DNA of 22,820 nucleotides from Clostridiales bacterium (lineage in GTDB: Bacteria; Bacillota; Clostridia; Lachnospirales; Lachnospiraceae): NCBI GenBank assembly GCA_019423835.1, contig JAHZAR010000002.1:52111-74930 (forward strand), given 5' to 3'. Below are positions 6,142 through 13,834 of this stretch, piece after piece. Position numbers and translations under genes: made by a program. Every line of letters starts with the position of its first letter. The stretch's first letter is position 1. The notes below the pieces were generated by a model. The model was given only the letters and a program-made list of their open reading frames with translations. It did not search any database and had not been told where the DNA came from.

Positions 6142-7746
6142 ATGTCACAGATTCAGGTAAAGAACCTTACATTTTATTACGACGGAAGCGGGGAGGATAT
6201 TTTTTCGGATGTATCTTTTACCATAGACACAGACTGGAAGCTGGGATTCATAGGAAGGAACGGAAGGGGGAAGACTACCTTTCTGAAGCTTCTGATGGGC
6301 CGGTATGAGTATCGGGGAACGATATCGTCTCCGGAAGCCTTTGAATATTTTCCGTATCCGGTTAAGGACATGGAAAAAAACACCATAGATGTGGTGGAGG
6401 AGGTGAAGCCGGACTATGAGTTCTGGAAGCTGTGCCGGGAGATGAACCTTCTTTCCGTGAAGGAGGAGGTGCTTTTCAGGCCGTTTCGGACTCTCAGCAA
6501 GGGAGAGCAGACGAAGGTGCTTCTGGCGCTCCTGTTCAGCAGTGAAAACCGCTTTCTGCTGATTGACGAGCCCACAAACCATCTGGATTCAGAGGGGAGA
6601 AGGCAGGTGAGCCGGTATCTGAGCCGGAAAAAGGGCTTTATTCTGGTGTCCCACGACAGGCGTTTTCTGGACGGATGTATTGACCATGTTCTGGCGCTGA
6701 ACCGGAAAAATATTGAGGTGGTTCAGGGGAACTTTTCTTCCTGGTGGGAAAACAGGGAGAAAAGAGAGGCCTTCGAGCTGCAGAAACATGAAAAGCTGAA
6801 AAAGGAAATCGGAAGACTGAAAGAGTCGGCGGCCAGGGCATCTTCCTGGGCCGATCATTCAGAAAATCTGAAAATCGGAACCGGATCTTATGTAAATGGA
6901 AAATTTATCGGAAGCAGAAGCTATCTGGGAGAAAAATCCAGAAAAATGCAGCAGAGAAGAAAAAGTATGGAGCAGAGAAGAGAGAAAGCCATTCAGGAGA
7001 AGGAGGGACTTTTGGAGGACAGGGAGGAGGCAGAGGTTCTGAAGCTGATGCCCCTTGCACATTTCAGAGAGGAGCTTGTCTCCTTTGAACACGTGAGGCT
7101 GGGATATGGGCCGCAGAATACGCAGGGGGATCTCTTTGGAGAGCTGAATTTCTCTGTCCGGCAGGGAGAACGGGTCGTCCTGACGGGAAGAAACGGCTGC
7201 GGTAAGTCAACGGTCCTGAGAGAAATTCTTCAGGCCTGCGGGTATGGACACGGAGAGAGTGAGGCCGGCGGGGAGAAGGACAGGGGAGGAGGCATGAGAA
7301 CAGAGAAAGGGCCGAAGCAGAGGCAGCAGCCGGACAAACCCCGTCTGCTGGCCGGAACCGTCAGAACGGCGCCTGGTCTTGTGATCTCCTATGTCCCGCA
7401 GGATCCCTCCGGCATTTCCGGGCTTCTGGCAGATTTTCAGGAACAGCGGGGGCTCGACAGGACGCTGTTTCTGGCAGTCCTTAGAAAGCTGGGATTTTCC
7501 AGGGAGCTGTTTTCAAAGCCCATGGAAACCTACAGCGAGGGGCAGAAAAAGAAGGTGCTTCTGGCTGCGGGCCTTTGTACCAGTGCCCATCTCTATGTGT
7601 GGGATGAACCGCTGAATTTCATCGATGTGTTTACGAGGATGCAGCTGGAACAGCTGCTCTCTGAGAGCAAAGCTGCCATGATCCTGGTGGAGCATGATGA
7701 GGCCTTTGCGGAAAAGATAGCCACGAAAAAGGTAGAGCTGTCCTGA
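6142..7746 (+). CDS. ABC-F ribosomal protection protein, Lsa/CplR-like
   Basis: A 534-residue soluble twin-ATPase of the antibiotic-resistance ABC-F group, which binds the ribosomal E site and dislodges drugs; it is not a transporter. Seen: Walker A GRNGRGKT (38-45), signature LSKGEQTK (118-125), Walker B IDEPTNHLD (141-149), a charged interdomain linker (about 200-300), Walker A GRNGCGKST (349-357), signature YSEGQKKK (464-471) and Walker B VWDEPLNFID (486-495). N-terminal DWKLGFIGRNGRGKTT and the VWDEPLN segment resemble Lsa proteins, known for lincosamide, streptogramin A and pleuromutilin resistance. It is about 35 residues longer than Lsa(A), owing to a Gly/Lys/Arg-rich insert (370-405) after the second Walker A. 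The start at 6142 follows AAGGAGGG at good spacing; an upstream TTG frame from 5974 overlaps the terminator and is rejected. Confidence 0.9.
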   Translation: MSQIQVKNLTFYYDGSGEDIFSDVSFTIDTDWKLGFIGRNGRGKTTFLKLLMGRYEYRGTISSPEAFEYFPYPVKDMEKNTIDVVEEVKPDYEFWKLCREMNLLSVKEEVLFRPFRTLSKGEQTKVLLALLFSSENRFLLIDEPTNHLDSEGRRQVSRYLSRKKGFILVSHDRRFLDGCIDHVLALNRKNIEVVQGNFSSWWENREKREAFELQKHEKLKKEIGRLKESAARASSWADHSENLKIGTGSYVNGKFIGSRSYLGEKSRKMQQRRKSMEQRREKAIQEKEGLLEDREEAEVLKLMPLAHFREELVSFEHVRLGYGPQNTQGDLFGELNFSVRQGERVVLTGRNGCGKSTVLREILQACGYGHGESEAGGEKDRGGGMRTEKGPKQRQQPDKPRLLAGTVRTAPGLVISYVPQDPSGISGLLADFQEQRGLDRTLFLAVLRKLGFSRELFSKPMETYSEGQKKKVLLAAGLCTSAHLYVWDEPLNFIDVFTRMQLEQLLSESKAAMILVEHDEAFAEKIATKKVELS

Positions 7747-7830
7747 CGGGGAGTTTAGAACAGCGCCCTCCAGAAAACCCCGGCCCGCTCTCACCGGAAC
7801 CCTGTCTTTGCAGGCTATGGCGGTTTCTTC

Positions 7831-7858
7831 TTGACAGGAAGGAAAACAGCAGTATAAT
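7831..7858 (+). promoter_or_regulatory. Promoter of the marR-MATE operon
   Basis: TTGACA (7831-7836), a 16-base spacer and a perfect TATAAT (7853-7858), 55 bases before the marR start codon. Confidence 0.8.
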
Positions 7859-7891
7859 AGTTATTGTTAAAAACTGTTATTTTTAATAACT
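7859..7891. promoter_or_regulatory. Probable MarR operator (AT-rich dyad)
   Basis: AGTTATT (7859-7865) and AATAACT (7885-7891) form a 7-bp inverted repeat directly after the -10 box, around the expected transcription start. An internal GTTAT half-site lies at 7876-7880. Position and symmetry suggest autorepression by the MarR protein encoded next. Confidence 0.5.
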
Positions 7892-7912
7892 ATATAGACG
7901 GGAGATGCAGAA

Positions 7913-8362
7913 TTGAGCCATAACACAGAATTTCTGATAAATATCAGGAGAATGATCAGACTCCATGAGAGTATGCTGAAGGAGATTTGCGGAAAGTACC
8001 AGATGAATCTGATGGAGGCAACGGTAATCAGCTTTCTGAATAATAATCCAGGGAAGGATACGGCGGCTGATATTGTGGAACTGAGGATGCTCCAGAAGAG
8101 CAATGTCTCTCAGGCAGTGGAATCTCTGTCCCAGAGAGGATTTATCTCCAGAACCCAGGACAGGAAGGACAGAAGGCGAATCCACCTGTCTCTGACAGAA
8201 AAGACAGAGGATATCATCAGAGAGCTGGACGAGATCAGAGAAGTATTTCACAGAGAAATTTTCAGGGGACTGTCAGAGGAGGATATTGACACCTTCTACA
8301 GAGTCAACGAGCAGATTGGCAGCAATATCAGCAAAGCAGAAAAGAGGAGGGAACAGCAATGA
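7913..8362 (+). CDS. MarR family transcriptional regulator
   Basis: A 149-residue winged-helix regulator. The central DNA-binding domain is visible as AADIVELRMLQKSNVSQAVESLSQRGFISRTQDRKDRRRIHLSLTE in about residues 59-104, with the D-R-K-D-R-R-R wing typical of MarR proteins. Flanking helices provide dimerisation. It appears to start with TTG at 7913, with GGGAG 8 bases upstream; the next in-frame ATG would remove the first helix. Its stop overlaps the ATG of the MATE gene (ATGA), so the two are translationally coupled and the regulator very likely represses this efflux operon. The inducing ligand cannot be told. Confidence 0.9.
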   Translation: MSHNTEFLINIRRMIRLHESMLKEICGKYQMNLMEATVISFLNNNPGKDTAADIVELRMLQKSNVSQAVESLSQRGFISRTQDRKDRRRIHLSLTEKTEDIIRELDEIREVFHREIFRGLSEEDIDTFYRVNEQIGSNISKAEKRREQQ

Positions 8363-9726
8363 AGGACGACAGAGATTTTCTTGGGAAAGAGCCTATAGGC
8401 AGGCTTCTTTTAAAGCTGGCGCTGCCCACTGTGGCTGCCCAGATTATTAATATGCTCTATAATATTGTAGACAGGATTTATATCGGCCATATTCCGGGAG
8501 AGGGGGCCATGGCGCTTACGGGAGTCGGGGTGTGTATGCCTCTGATCATGATCGTGTCTGCCTTTGCGGCCTTTGTAGGATTTGGCGGGGCTCCCCGAAC
8601 CTCTATTTTTATGGGTAAGGGAGACAAGGCATCTGCAGAGAAAACCCTGGGAAACTGCTTCTGCACACAGATTATTATTTCTGTGGTTCTGACGGCAGTG
8701 CTGCTTCTCTGGAACCGGGACTTTCTGCTGGCATTCGGAGCAAGTGAAAACACGGTAGAGTACGGCGTCAGCTACATGAACATCTATGCACTGGGAACAA
8801 TTTTTGTCCAGATGACGCTGGGAATGAACTCCTTTATCACAGCCCAGGGCTTTGCAAGGACGGGTATGCTTTCAGTGCTGATTGGAGCGGTTACCAATAT
8901 TATTCTGGATCCGATCTTTATTTTTACGTTTGGAATGGGAGTGCGGGGCGCGGCTCTGGCAACGATTCTCTCCCAGGCTCTGTCCTGCATATGGGTGCTG
9001 GCCTTCCTGATGGGAAAAAAGACGCATCTTAAAATCAGGAGGAAGTATATGCGCCTGGAGAAGAAAATCATCCTTCCCAGCCTGGCTCTGGGACTGTCCA
9101 GCTTTATTATGCAGTCCAGCGAGAGCATCATCTCCATCTGCTTTAATTCTTCTCTATTAAAATACGGCGGAGATATTGCAGTTGGAGCTATGACAATCCT
9201 TACAAGCGTTATGCAGTTTGCCATGCTGCCTCTGCAGGGACTGGGTCAGGGCGCACAGCCTATTATCAGCTATAACTACGGAGCCGGCAATGGAAATCGG
9301 GTGAAGGATGCCTTCAAGCTTCTTTTAAAGAGCAGCCTTTTCTATTCTGCTTTGCTTTGGATTCTTGTAATGCTGTTTCCCAGGGCCTTTGCAGCCATGT
9401 TCACAACGGACGCAGAGCTTTTGGAATTTACAGGCACAGCGCTCCGGATTTATATGACCTGTCTGTTTTTATTCGGCATTCAGGTGGCCTGCCAGATGAC
9501 CTTCACCTCTCTGGGAAAGGCGAAGGATTCCATTATCGTGGCTGTCATGAGAAAGTTTATACTCTTAATCCCTCTGATTTATATTATGCCGCTGATTTTC
9601 CAGGCAGATCAGAGCCGTGCCGTCTATATGGCCGAGCCAGTGGCGGATTTTCTGGCAGTCACCTTTACGGCTGTGCTGTTCAGCTTTGAGTTTAAGAAGG
9701 CCCTGAGACAGCTCGAGGGAAAATAG
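8359..9726 (+). CDS. MATE family efflux transporter
   Basis: A 455-residue integral membrane protein with about twelve hydrophobic helices in two similar halves. The N-terminal segment reads ALPTVAAQIINMLYNIVDRIYIGHIPG, a hallmark of the bacterial MATE (NorM/DinF-type) multidrug and metabolite antiporters. GFGGAPRTSIFMGKGDKASAEKTLGN and GAQPIISYNYGAGN are the matching internal repeats of the two halves. It would export cationic drugs or dyes by Na+ or H+ antiport from the cytoplasmic membrane. It is the second gene of the MarR-regulated operon, overlapping the regulator by 4 bases, and is followed by a terminator. The substrate is not predictable. Confidence 0.92.
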   Translation: MKDDRDFLGKEPIGRLLLKLALPTVAAQIINMLYNIVDRIYIGHIPGEGAMALTGVGVCMPLIMIVSAFAAFVGFGGAPRTSIFMGKGDKASAEKTLGNCFCTQIIISVVLTAVLLLWNRDFLLAFGASENTVEYGVSYMNIYALGTIFVQMTLGMNSFITAQGFARTGMLSVLIGAVTNIILDPIFIFTFGMGVRGAALATILSQALSCIWVLAFLMGKKTHLKIRRKYMRLEKKIILPSLALGLSSFIMQSSESIISICFNSSLLKYGGDIAVGAMTILTSVMQFAMLPLQGLGQGAQPIISYNYGAGNGNRVKDAFKLLLKSSLFYSALLWILVMLFPRAFAAMFTTDAELLEFTGTALRIYMTCLFLFGIQVACQMTFTSLGKAKDSIIVAVMRKFILLIPLIYIMPLIFQADQSRAVYMAEPVADFLAVTFTAVLFSFEFKKALRQLEGK

Positions 9727-9750
9727 GACTCCTGCCGGAGTGGGGGAGAT

Positions 9751-9809
9751 GCCTGTCCGGATAGGAAGTAAACTCTGAAAACCAGGAGCGTTCCGGATAG
9801 GCAATTTTT
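9751..9809 (+). terminator. Probable terminator of the marR-MATE operon
   Basis: GCCTGTCCGGA (9751-9761) pairs with TCCGGATAGGC (9792-9802), with one G-U pair, followed by AATTTTT. The 30-base loop is long, which lowers confidence. The arms also appear as a direct repeat, TCCGGATAGG, at 9756 and 9792. Confidence 0.55.
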
Positions 9810-9878
9810 CCGGGGCCCATGCGCCATAAAAAATTATATGGGTTTTCCTGGCAAGGGTACGTTTTTAGCGGGAGACTG

Positions 9879-10163
9879 CTATTTTGAAAAAGCAGCACGG
9901 TATACGCTGTCCTGCTCCGGCAAATGTGTGATATAGCCTACGGGGATTTTGTTTCCCGTTGCTTCAATGACTTTTTTAGCTCCGTCTCTGCCGAAAGCAC
10001 CGCATAATTCGATGCAGCCGACGCCTGCTTCACATAATTTTTCAGCAGCAGTACATGCCTCCTGTATACTGGAGACACCAATGATTTGCGCATCGCCGTT
10101 GTGGATTGCGGCATTATCTGTTTTACTGTTGAAATCACCTAAAATTAAAAAGGCAAATCTCAT
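9879..10163 (-). CDS. DUF6506-like small protein
   Basis: A 94-residue soluble protein beginning MRFAFLILGDFNSKTDN. It has a repeating alpha/beta pattern: a hydrophobic first strand, AQIIGVSSIQEACTAAEKLCEAGVGCIELCGAFG in the middle, then IEATGNKIPVGYITHL. This resembles, from memory, the DUF6506 family of about 100-residue proteins of unknown function; the GxIELCGxFG segment is the best landmark. The ATG at 10163 follows GGAGG with ideal spacing. The same frame stays open upstream to another ATG at 10373 that also has a strong ribosome site (GGGGGAGG), giving a possible 164-residue form. No operon partner is visible. The gene converges with the MATE gene. Confidence 0.7.
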   Translation of the reverse strand: MRFAFLILGDFNSKTDNAAIHNGDAQIIGVSSIQEACTAAEKLCEAGVGCIELCGAFGRDGAKKVIEATGNKIPVGYITHLPEQDSVYRAAFSK

Positions 10164-10373
10164 GTTTTTTCCTCCGATCATTGCGATTTTTTTCTGAAAC
10201 AAATGATAGTATATCATAAAATTGAAAGTCTGGCTAACAGGTAATTCGTATGATAAGCCATCATAATCGGTCGGTCCGTTTCTGCCTGGACTGCCGCCAG
10301 GCATCATCAGACCGGTGTTTCCACCGGGATGGAGCGTGTCCTGGCCCATGCCGTTCGCCCTGTCAATTGTCAT
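10164..10373 (-). other. In-frame upstream extension or leader ORF of the DUF6506-like gene
   Basis: Seventy codons without a stop precede the 10163 start in the same frame. They begin with ATG 10373, 7 bases after GGGGGAGG. The encoded segment is Gly/Pro-rich (HPGGNTGLMMPGGSPGRNGP, then TDYDGLSYELP) and looks disordered. It may be a real N-terminal extension, a leader, or the remnant of a separate small gene fused in frame. Confidence 0.4.
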
Positions 10374-10554
10374 AACAGCACCTCCCCCTTTTACGTACCA
10401 GAAAAATTACAGGATAAAATCAGTGTAACCTTCTGAGCTGTCCCAGTGTCAGTGAGACAATATGAGAAAGTGAAGGGGTAAGTCTGCAAAAAGAAAAACT
10501 GAAAAATGACGCTTGCATTTTTCTCATAATTATATTAGACTTAAGACGCTGAGT

Positions 10555-10570
10555 GTTAGTTATAACTAAC
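10555..10570. promoter_or_regulatory. Perfect 16-bp palindrome, putative metalloregulator operator
   Basis: GTTAGTTATAACTAAC is a perfect palindrome about 75-95 bases before the first small gene of the metal ATPase unit. Its form (TTAG...CTAA) recalls DtxR/MntR/IdeR-type boxes, but the exact regulator is not identifiable. No clear promoter hexamers were found at standard spacing around it. Confidence 0.45.
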
Positions 10571-10648
10571 TATTTCCGGACAGGCAGACAGCGAATACCC
10601 GGGACGCTTTTGATAAGACAGAAGAGCCGGAGGAAAGAGGGGATGCGA

Positions 10649-10729
10649 ATGAAACAGCACAGATTTTGGGCCTGGGTGATGGCGTTCAGTCTGTTTATGG
10701 TATTCTACACAGGATATAAGCATAAATAG
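10649..10729 (+). CDS. 26-residue membrane microprotein (DUF6219-like?)
   Basis: A short frame, MKQHRFWAWVMAFSLFMVFYTGYKHK. It has a basic start, one hydrophobic segment of about 15 residues, and a basic GYKHK tail, so a single-pass membrane peptide with charged ends. It has a good ribosome site (GGAGG 10629-10633 and GAGGGG nearer). An in-frame ATG at 10643 would add MR at the start. I recall similar tiny proteins (DUF6219) in Lachnospiraceae beside metal ATPases, but this is from memory. It lies 78 bases before the DUF6110-like gene and is likely cotranscribed with it and the ATPase. It may be a small subunit or modulator of the pump (inference). Confidence 0.6.
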   Translation: MKQHRFWAWVMAFSLFMVFYTGYKHK

Positions 10730-10807
10730 GGGAAAAGCTGTGCATATGCCAGAGCTGTGCAGATACAGGAATCTGCCGGCAAAAAGATTTGACAGGAGGA
10801 AAAACAG

Positions 10808-11113
10808 ATGGATTTATTTAAAATGAAGAAGATTGGGATATTCGCAGGGGGCGTTCTCTTTGGAACTGCCGGAGTGAGGGTGCTTATGAGCGATGATGCG
10901 AAGAGAGTTTATACACACACGACTGCGGCAGTTCTGCGCGCAAAAGACTGTGTGATGAGAACTGTGACAGAGATTCAGGAGAACGCCGGGGATATTCTCG
11001 AGGAAGCAAAGGAGATAAACCGCACAAGAGCTGAGGAGACAGTGGAATATACAGAGGAAGCCTTCACTGGCGGGGAAGCTGAAGCGAGTGAGAAGGCGGG
11101 GAAAGAAGCATAA
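10808..11113 (+). CDS. DUF6110-like small protein upstream of the metal ATPase
   Basis: A 101-residue protein with an N-terminal hydrophobic segment (KIGIFAGGVLFGTAGVRVL, about residues 8-26) and a following amphipathic, strongly acidic region (SDDAKRVYTHTTAAVLRAKDC, then a Glu-rich tail). It resembles DUF6110 proteins, which I recall as regular neighbours of Clostridial heavy-metal P-type ATPases; no biochemical role is known to me. The start has AGGAGG 8 bases upstream. Its end lies 16 bases before the chosen ATPase start, so the two form an operon. The Glu-rich tail could bind cations, but that is speculation. Confidence 0.75.
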   Translation: MDLFKMKKIGIFAGGVLFGTAGVRVLMSDDAKRVYTHTTAAVLRAKDCVMRTVTEIQENAGDILEEAKEINRTRAEETVEYTEEAFTGGEAEASEKAGKEA

Positions 11114-11129
11114 GGCTTCGGAGGTTGAC

Positions 11130-13241
11130 ATGAGAATTACGGTAAAGCACAGTATTGCGGGGAGAGTGAGAATTCATCTCCCCTATTCTTTCATGAGCAT
11201 TGAGAGGGCGGATTTATTTTACTGTTTTCTCTGTTCGCTGAAGGAGATCAGCAGGGCTAAGGTCTATGAGAGGACAGCGGATGCGGTTATCTGGTTTGAG
11301 GGGGATCGAGATGGGCTTCTTAAAAAGATTGCATCCTTTTCTTTTGATAAGCCTCATCCGGAAATCGAGGTGCCGGAGCATACGGGGAGGGCTTTAAACC
11401 ATGAATTTCAGGAGAAACTGGTTCTCCATGTGCTGAAGCGGGGAGTCACAAAATTATTATTTCCGGCTCCCCTGCGGGCAGTTCACACGATTTTCTGCTC
11501 TGTTCGTCATATCAGAGAGGGTTTCTCACTCCTGTGCAGGCGGCGTCTGGAAGTTCCTGTGCTGGACGCGGCAGCGATAGGGGTGTCCATGCTTCGCAAA
11601 GATTTCACGACAGCCAGCTCAGTCATGTTCCTTTTAAAATTGGGTGAGCTTCTGGAAGAGTGGACTCACAAGAAATCGGTGGATGATCTGGCCAGAAGCA
11701 TGGCCCTTCAGGTTGACAAAGCATGGCTCAGCAAGGATGGAGAGGAGTTCCTTGTGCCTCTTTCCCATGTAGTTCCAGGAGATCGGGTGACAGTCCATAT
11801 GGGCAGTATGATCCCCTTTGACGGAATTGTGGAAAGGGGGGAGGCTATGGTAAATCAGGCTTCCCTGACAGGTGAGCCGGTTCCTGTCGCGAAGGAGGCA
11901 GGCAGTTATGTCTATGCAGGAACAGTTGTGGAGGAAGGGGAAATCACTCTGGCGGTGAAGGAATCCAAGGGTTCTACCAGATATGAGAAGATAGTAGCGA
12001 TGATTGAGGAGTCAGAGCGGCTCAAATCAAATCTGGAGAGCAGGGCCTCTCACCTGGCTGATAAATTGGTTCCCTTCAGCTTTCTTGGAACACTTGCTGC
12101 CTACACTCTCACGAGAAATGCTGCAAGGGCTATTTCCATTCTCATGGTCGATTTCTCCTGTGCCCTGAAGCTCTCTATGCCGATTGCCGTACTGTCCGCC
12201 ATGAAAGAGTGCAGCGGCCGTTCTATAACAGTGAAGGGAGGAAAGTACCTGGAAGCTGTGGCTGAAGCTGATACGATTGTTTTTGACAAGACGGGAACTC
12301 TTACCAAGGCACAGCCCGTTGTGGTCAAGGTTGTCCCCTTTGGAGGGAATGACAGAGATGAGATGCTGCGTCTGGCAGCCTGTCTGGAAGAACATTTTCC
12401 GCATTCCATGGCCAATGCCGTTGTGAGAAAGGCTCAGGAGGAGAGACTCTGGCATGAGGAGATCCACACAAAGGTGGAGTATATTGTGGCCCATGGAATT
12501 TCCAGCACTGTGAATGGAGAAAAGGCAGTTATCGGAAGCTACCATTTTGTCTTCGAGGATGAGGGCAGCACAGTTCCGGAGGGGGAGGAGGAGCGGTTTG
12601 AGACCCTTTCCCCGGAATATACCCATCTCTACATGGCTATTTCCGGGAAGCTTGCAGCGGTGGTCTGCATTCAGGATACCCTGAGGGCTGAGGCAGCAGA
12701 TACGGTGCGGCTTCTCAGGGAGTGCGGAGTAAAGCGGATTGTGATGATGACAGGAGACAGCAGGAGAACGGCTGAAGCTGTTGCAAAGAAGGTGGGGGTC
12801 GATGAGTTTTATGCGGAGGTGCTTCCTGAAGATAAGGCAGCCTTTGTGGAAAAGGAGAAGAAAAAGGGACGAAAGGTGATCATGGTAGGGGACGGCATCA
12901 ACGATTCTCCGGCGCTGTCCGCGTCAGATGCCGGTATTGCCATCAGCGAGGGTGCGCAGATTGCCAGGGAAATTGCAGATATCACTATTTCTGCTGAAAA
13001 CCTGTATGCCTTTGTGGAGCTCAGAATGATCAGCAATGCTCTGATGAGAAGGATTCAGAGGAATTATCATTTTGTTGCCGGTTTTAATTTTGGACTGATC
13101 GTACTTGGAGCCATGGGAGTGCTCTCCCCTGCATCCTCGGCCCTCCTTCATAATACCTCCACGATCGGGGTCAGCCTGAAGTGTATGACAGATTTGATTC
13201 GTCCGGAGGAGTATGAGGCGGTGGAGAGGAACCGGTTATAA
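11130..13241 (+). CDS. Heavy metal translocating P-type ATPase (P1B-like, FSC in place of CPC)
   Basis: A 703-residue cation pump of the inner membrane. Numbered from the ATG at 11130: a degenerate HMA-like N-terminal domain (about 1-85, with GRVRIHLP but no CxxC), membrane helices, the actuator motif TGEPVPV (247-253), the phosphorylated Asp386 in DKTGTLT, FPHSMA (about 423-428) where P1B pumps usually have HP, TGDS (about 541) and GDGINDSP (587-594). The transmembrane metal motif, normally CPC followed by ALGLATP, reads FSCALKLSMP (342-351), so only one Cys (344) remains and the proline is lost. This points to a distinct metal preference, perhaps iron or manganese, but it is not proof. The start at 11130 has GGAGG; the longer frame from 11088 overlaps the previous gene and is less likely. 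Confidence 0.9.
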   Translation: MRITVKHSIAGRVRIHLPYSFMSIERADLFYCFLCSLKEISRAKVYERTADAVIWFEGDRDGLLKKIASFSFDKPHPEIEVPEHTGRALNHEFQEKLVLHVLKRGVTKLLFPAPLRAVHTIFCSVRHIREGFSLLCRRRLEVPVLDAAAIGVSMLRKDFTTASSVMFLLKLGELLEEWTHKKSVDDLARSMALQVDKAWLSKDGEEFLVPLSHVVPGDRVTVHMGSMIPFDGIVERGEAMVNQASLTGEPVPVAKEAGSYVYAGTVVEEGEITLAVKESKGSTRYEKIVAMIEESERLKSNLESRASHLADKLVPFSFLGTLAAYTLTRNAARAISILMVDFSCALKLSMPIAVLSAMKECSGRSITVKGGKYLEAVAEADTIVFDKTGTLTKAQPVVVKVVPFGGNDRDEMLRLAACLEEHFPHSMANAVVRKAQEERLWHEEIHTKVEYIVAHGISSTVNGEKAVIGSYHFVFEDEGSTVPEGEEERFETLSPEYTHLYMAISGKLAAVVCIQDTLRAEAADTVRLLRECGVKRIVMMTGDSRRTAEAVAKKVGVDEFYAEVLPEDKAAFVEKEKKKGRKVIMVGDGINDSPALSASDAGIAISEGAQIAREIADITISAENLYAFVELRMISNALMRRIQRNYHFVAGFNFGLIVLGAMGVLSPASSALLHNTSTIGVSLKCMTDLIRPEEYEAVERNRL

Positions 13242-13734
13242 AAAATACTGAAAAACAGGCTGGGCTCAGGAAGAAAATGGTGGGAGGCAGCAGAAGAACT
13301 CCGTAAAGCAAAGCGCGGAGGGCAGGAGCGGCAGATACGGATTTTCCCTGCCGCCCCCTGCCCAATGCCAAAGCGCAAAAAGAAGAAACAATCTCAGTTC
13401 CATGGCAGCGCCACAGCTGTTCATATCCTAATCAGCTATTTCTATATATATCAGATTATCAGTAAGATTTCCTGTAACAGAAACTAAATACAGAGATTCC
13501 CCTGTAGGAGAATGACTGATAAGAGCGTGAAAGGAGATTTCTCTCAGAGGATTTAAACGGCATACCTGAAAACAGAAGCAAAGTGTGCCGAAGGAACCTC
13601 TCCACAATCGACTGCCGAAGGGATCGCCATCTCCGTCATCCCAGGACTGCTGCAGCCCAGCTCCTCAGAAAAGGAGAACACGGACAGCAGAAGCTGAAAT
13701 CAGTTTTGTGAGTCAGTCCATTTATTAAAAAAAA
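13242..13734. other. Long intergenic region with one strong hairpin and no recognisable gene
   Basis: About 490 bases lie between the ATPase stop and the clpB control region. A GC-rich inverted repeat lies at 13320-13363 (GGGCAGG-A-GCGGCAG pairing with CTGCCGC-CC-CCTGCCC), without a T tract on either side. No frame with a convincing ribosome site and length was found. The ATPase transcript may end at this hairpin. Confidence 0.5.
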
Positions 13735-13761
13735 TTAGCACTCACCTCTTGACAGTGCTAA
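13735..13761. promoter_or_regulatory. CIRCE element (HrcA operator)
   Basis: TTAGCACTC (13735-13743), nine bases, then CAGTGCTAA (13753-13761). This matches the CIRCE consensus TTAGCACTC-N9-GAGTGCTAA at every position but one. It overlaps the -35 box of the clpB promoter, so HrcA would block transcription until heat or protein-folding stress. Confidence 0.92.
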
Positions 13762-13777
13762 TAATACGTGTTATATT
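13749..13777 (+). promoter_or_regulatory. Sigma-A promoter of clpB
   Basis: TTGACA (13749-13754), a 17-base spacer and TATATT (13772-13777). The -35 lies inside the CIRCE element. Transcription would begin near 13784, giving a leader of about 50 bases. Confidence 0.85.
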
Positions 13778-13834
13778 ACGACTAGAACAAAAAAGACTTC
13801 ACTTAATCATTGTTCGGAAGGAGGACAACGATTT

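Noticed and set aside
10731..10775. Repeated AGCTGTGCA-like words between the microprotein and the DUF6110-like gene
   Set aside because: Only two short copies, no array and no regular spacing; treated as chance.
13515..13559. 14-codon mini-ORF (MTDKSV...) in the clpB upstream region
   Set aside because: The ribosome-like AGGAG is only about 2 bases from the ATG, and nothing links it to clpB control, which is explained by CIRCE.
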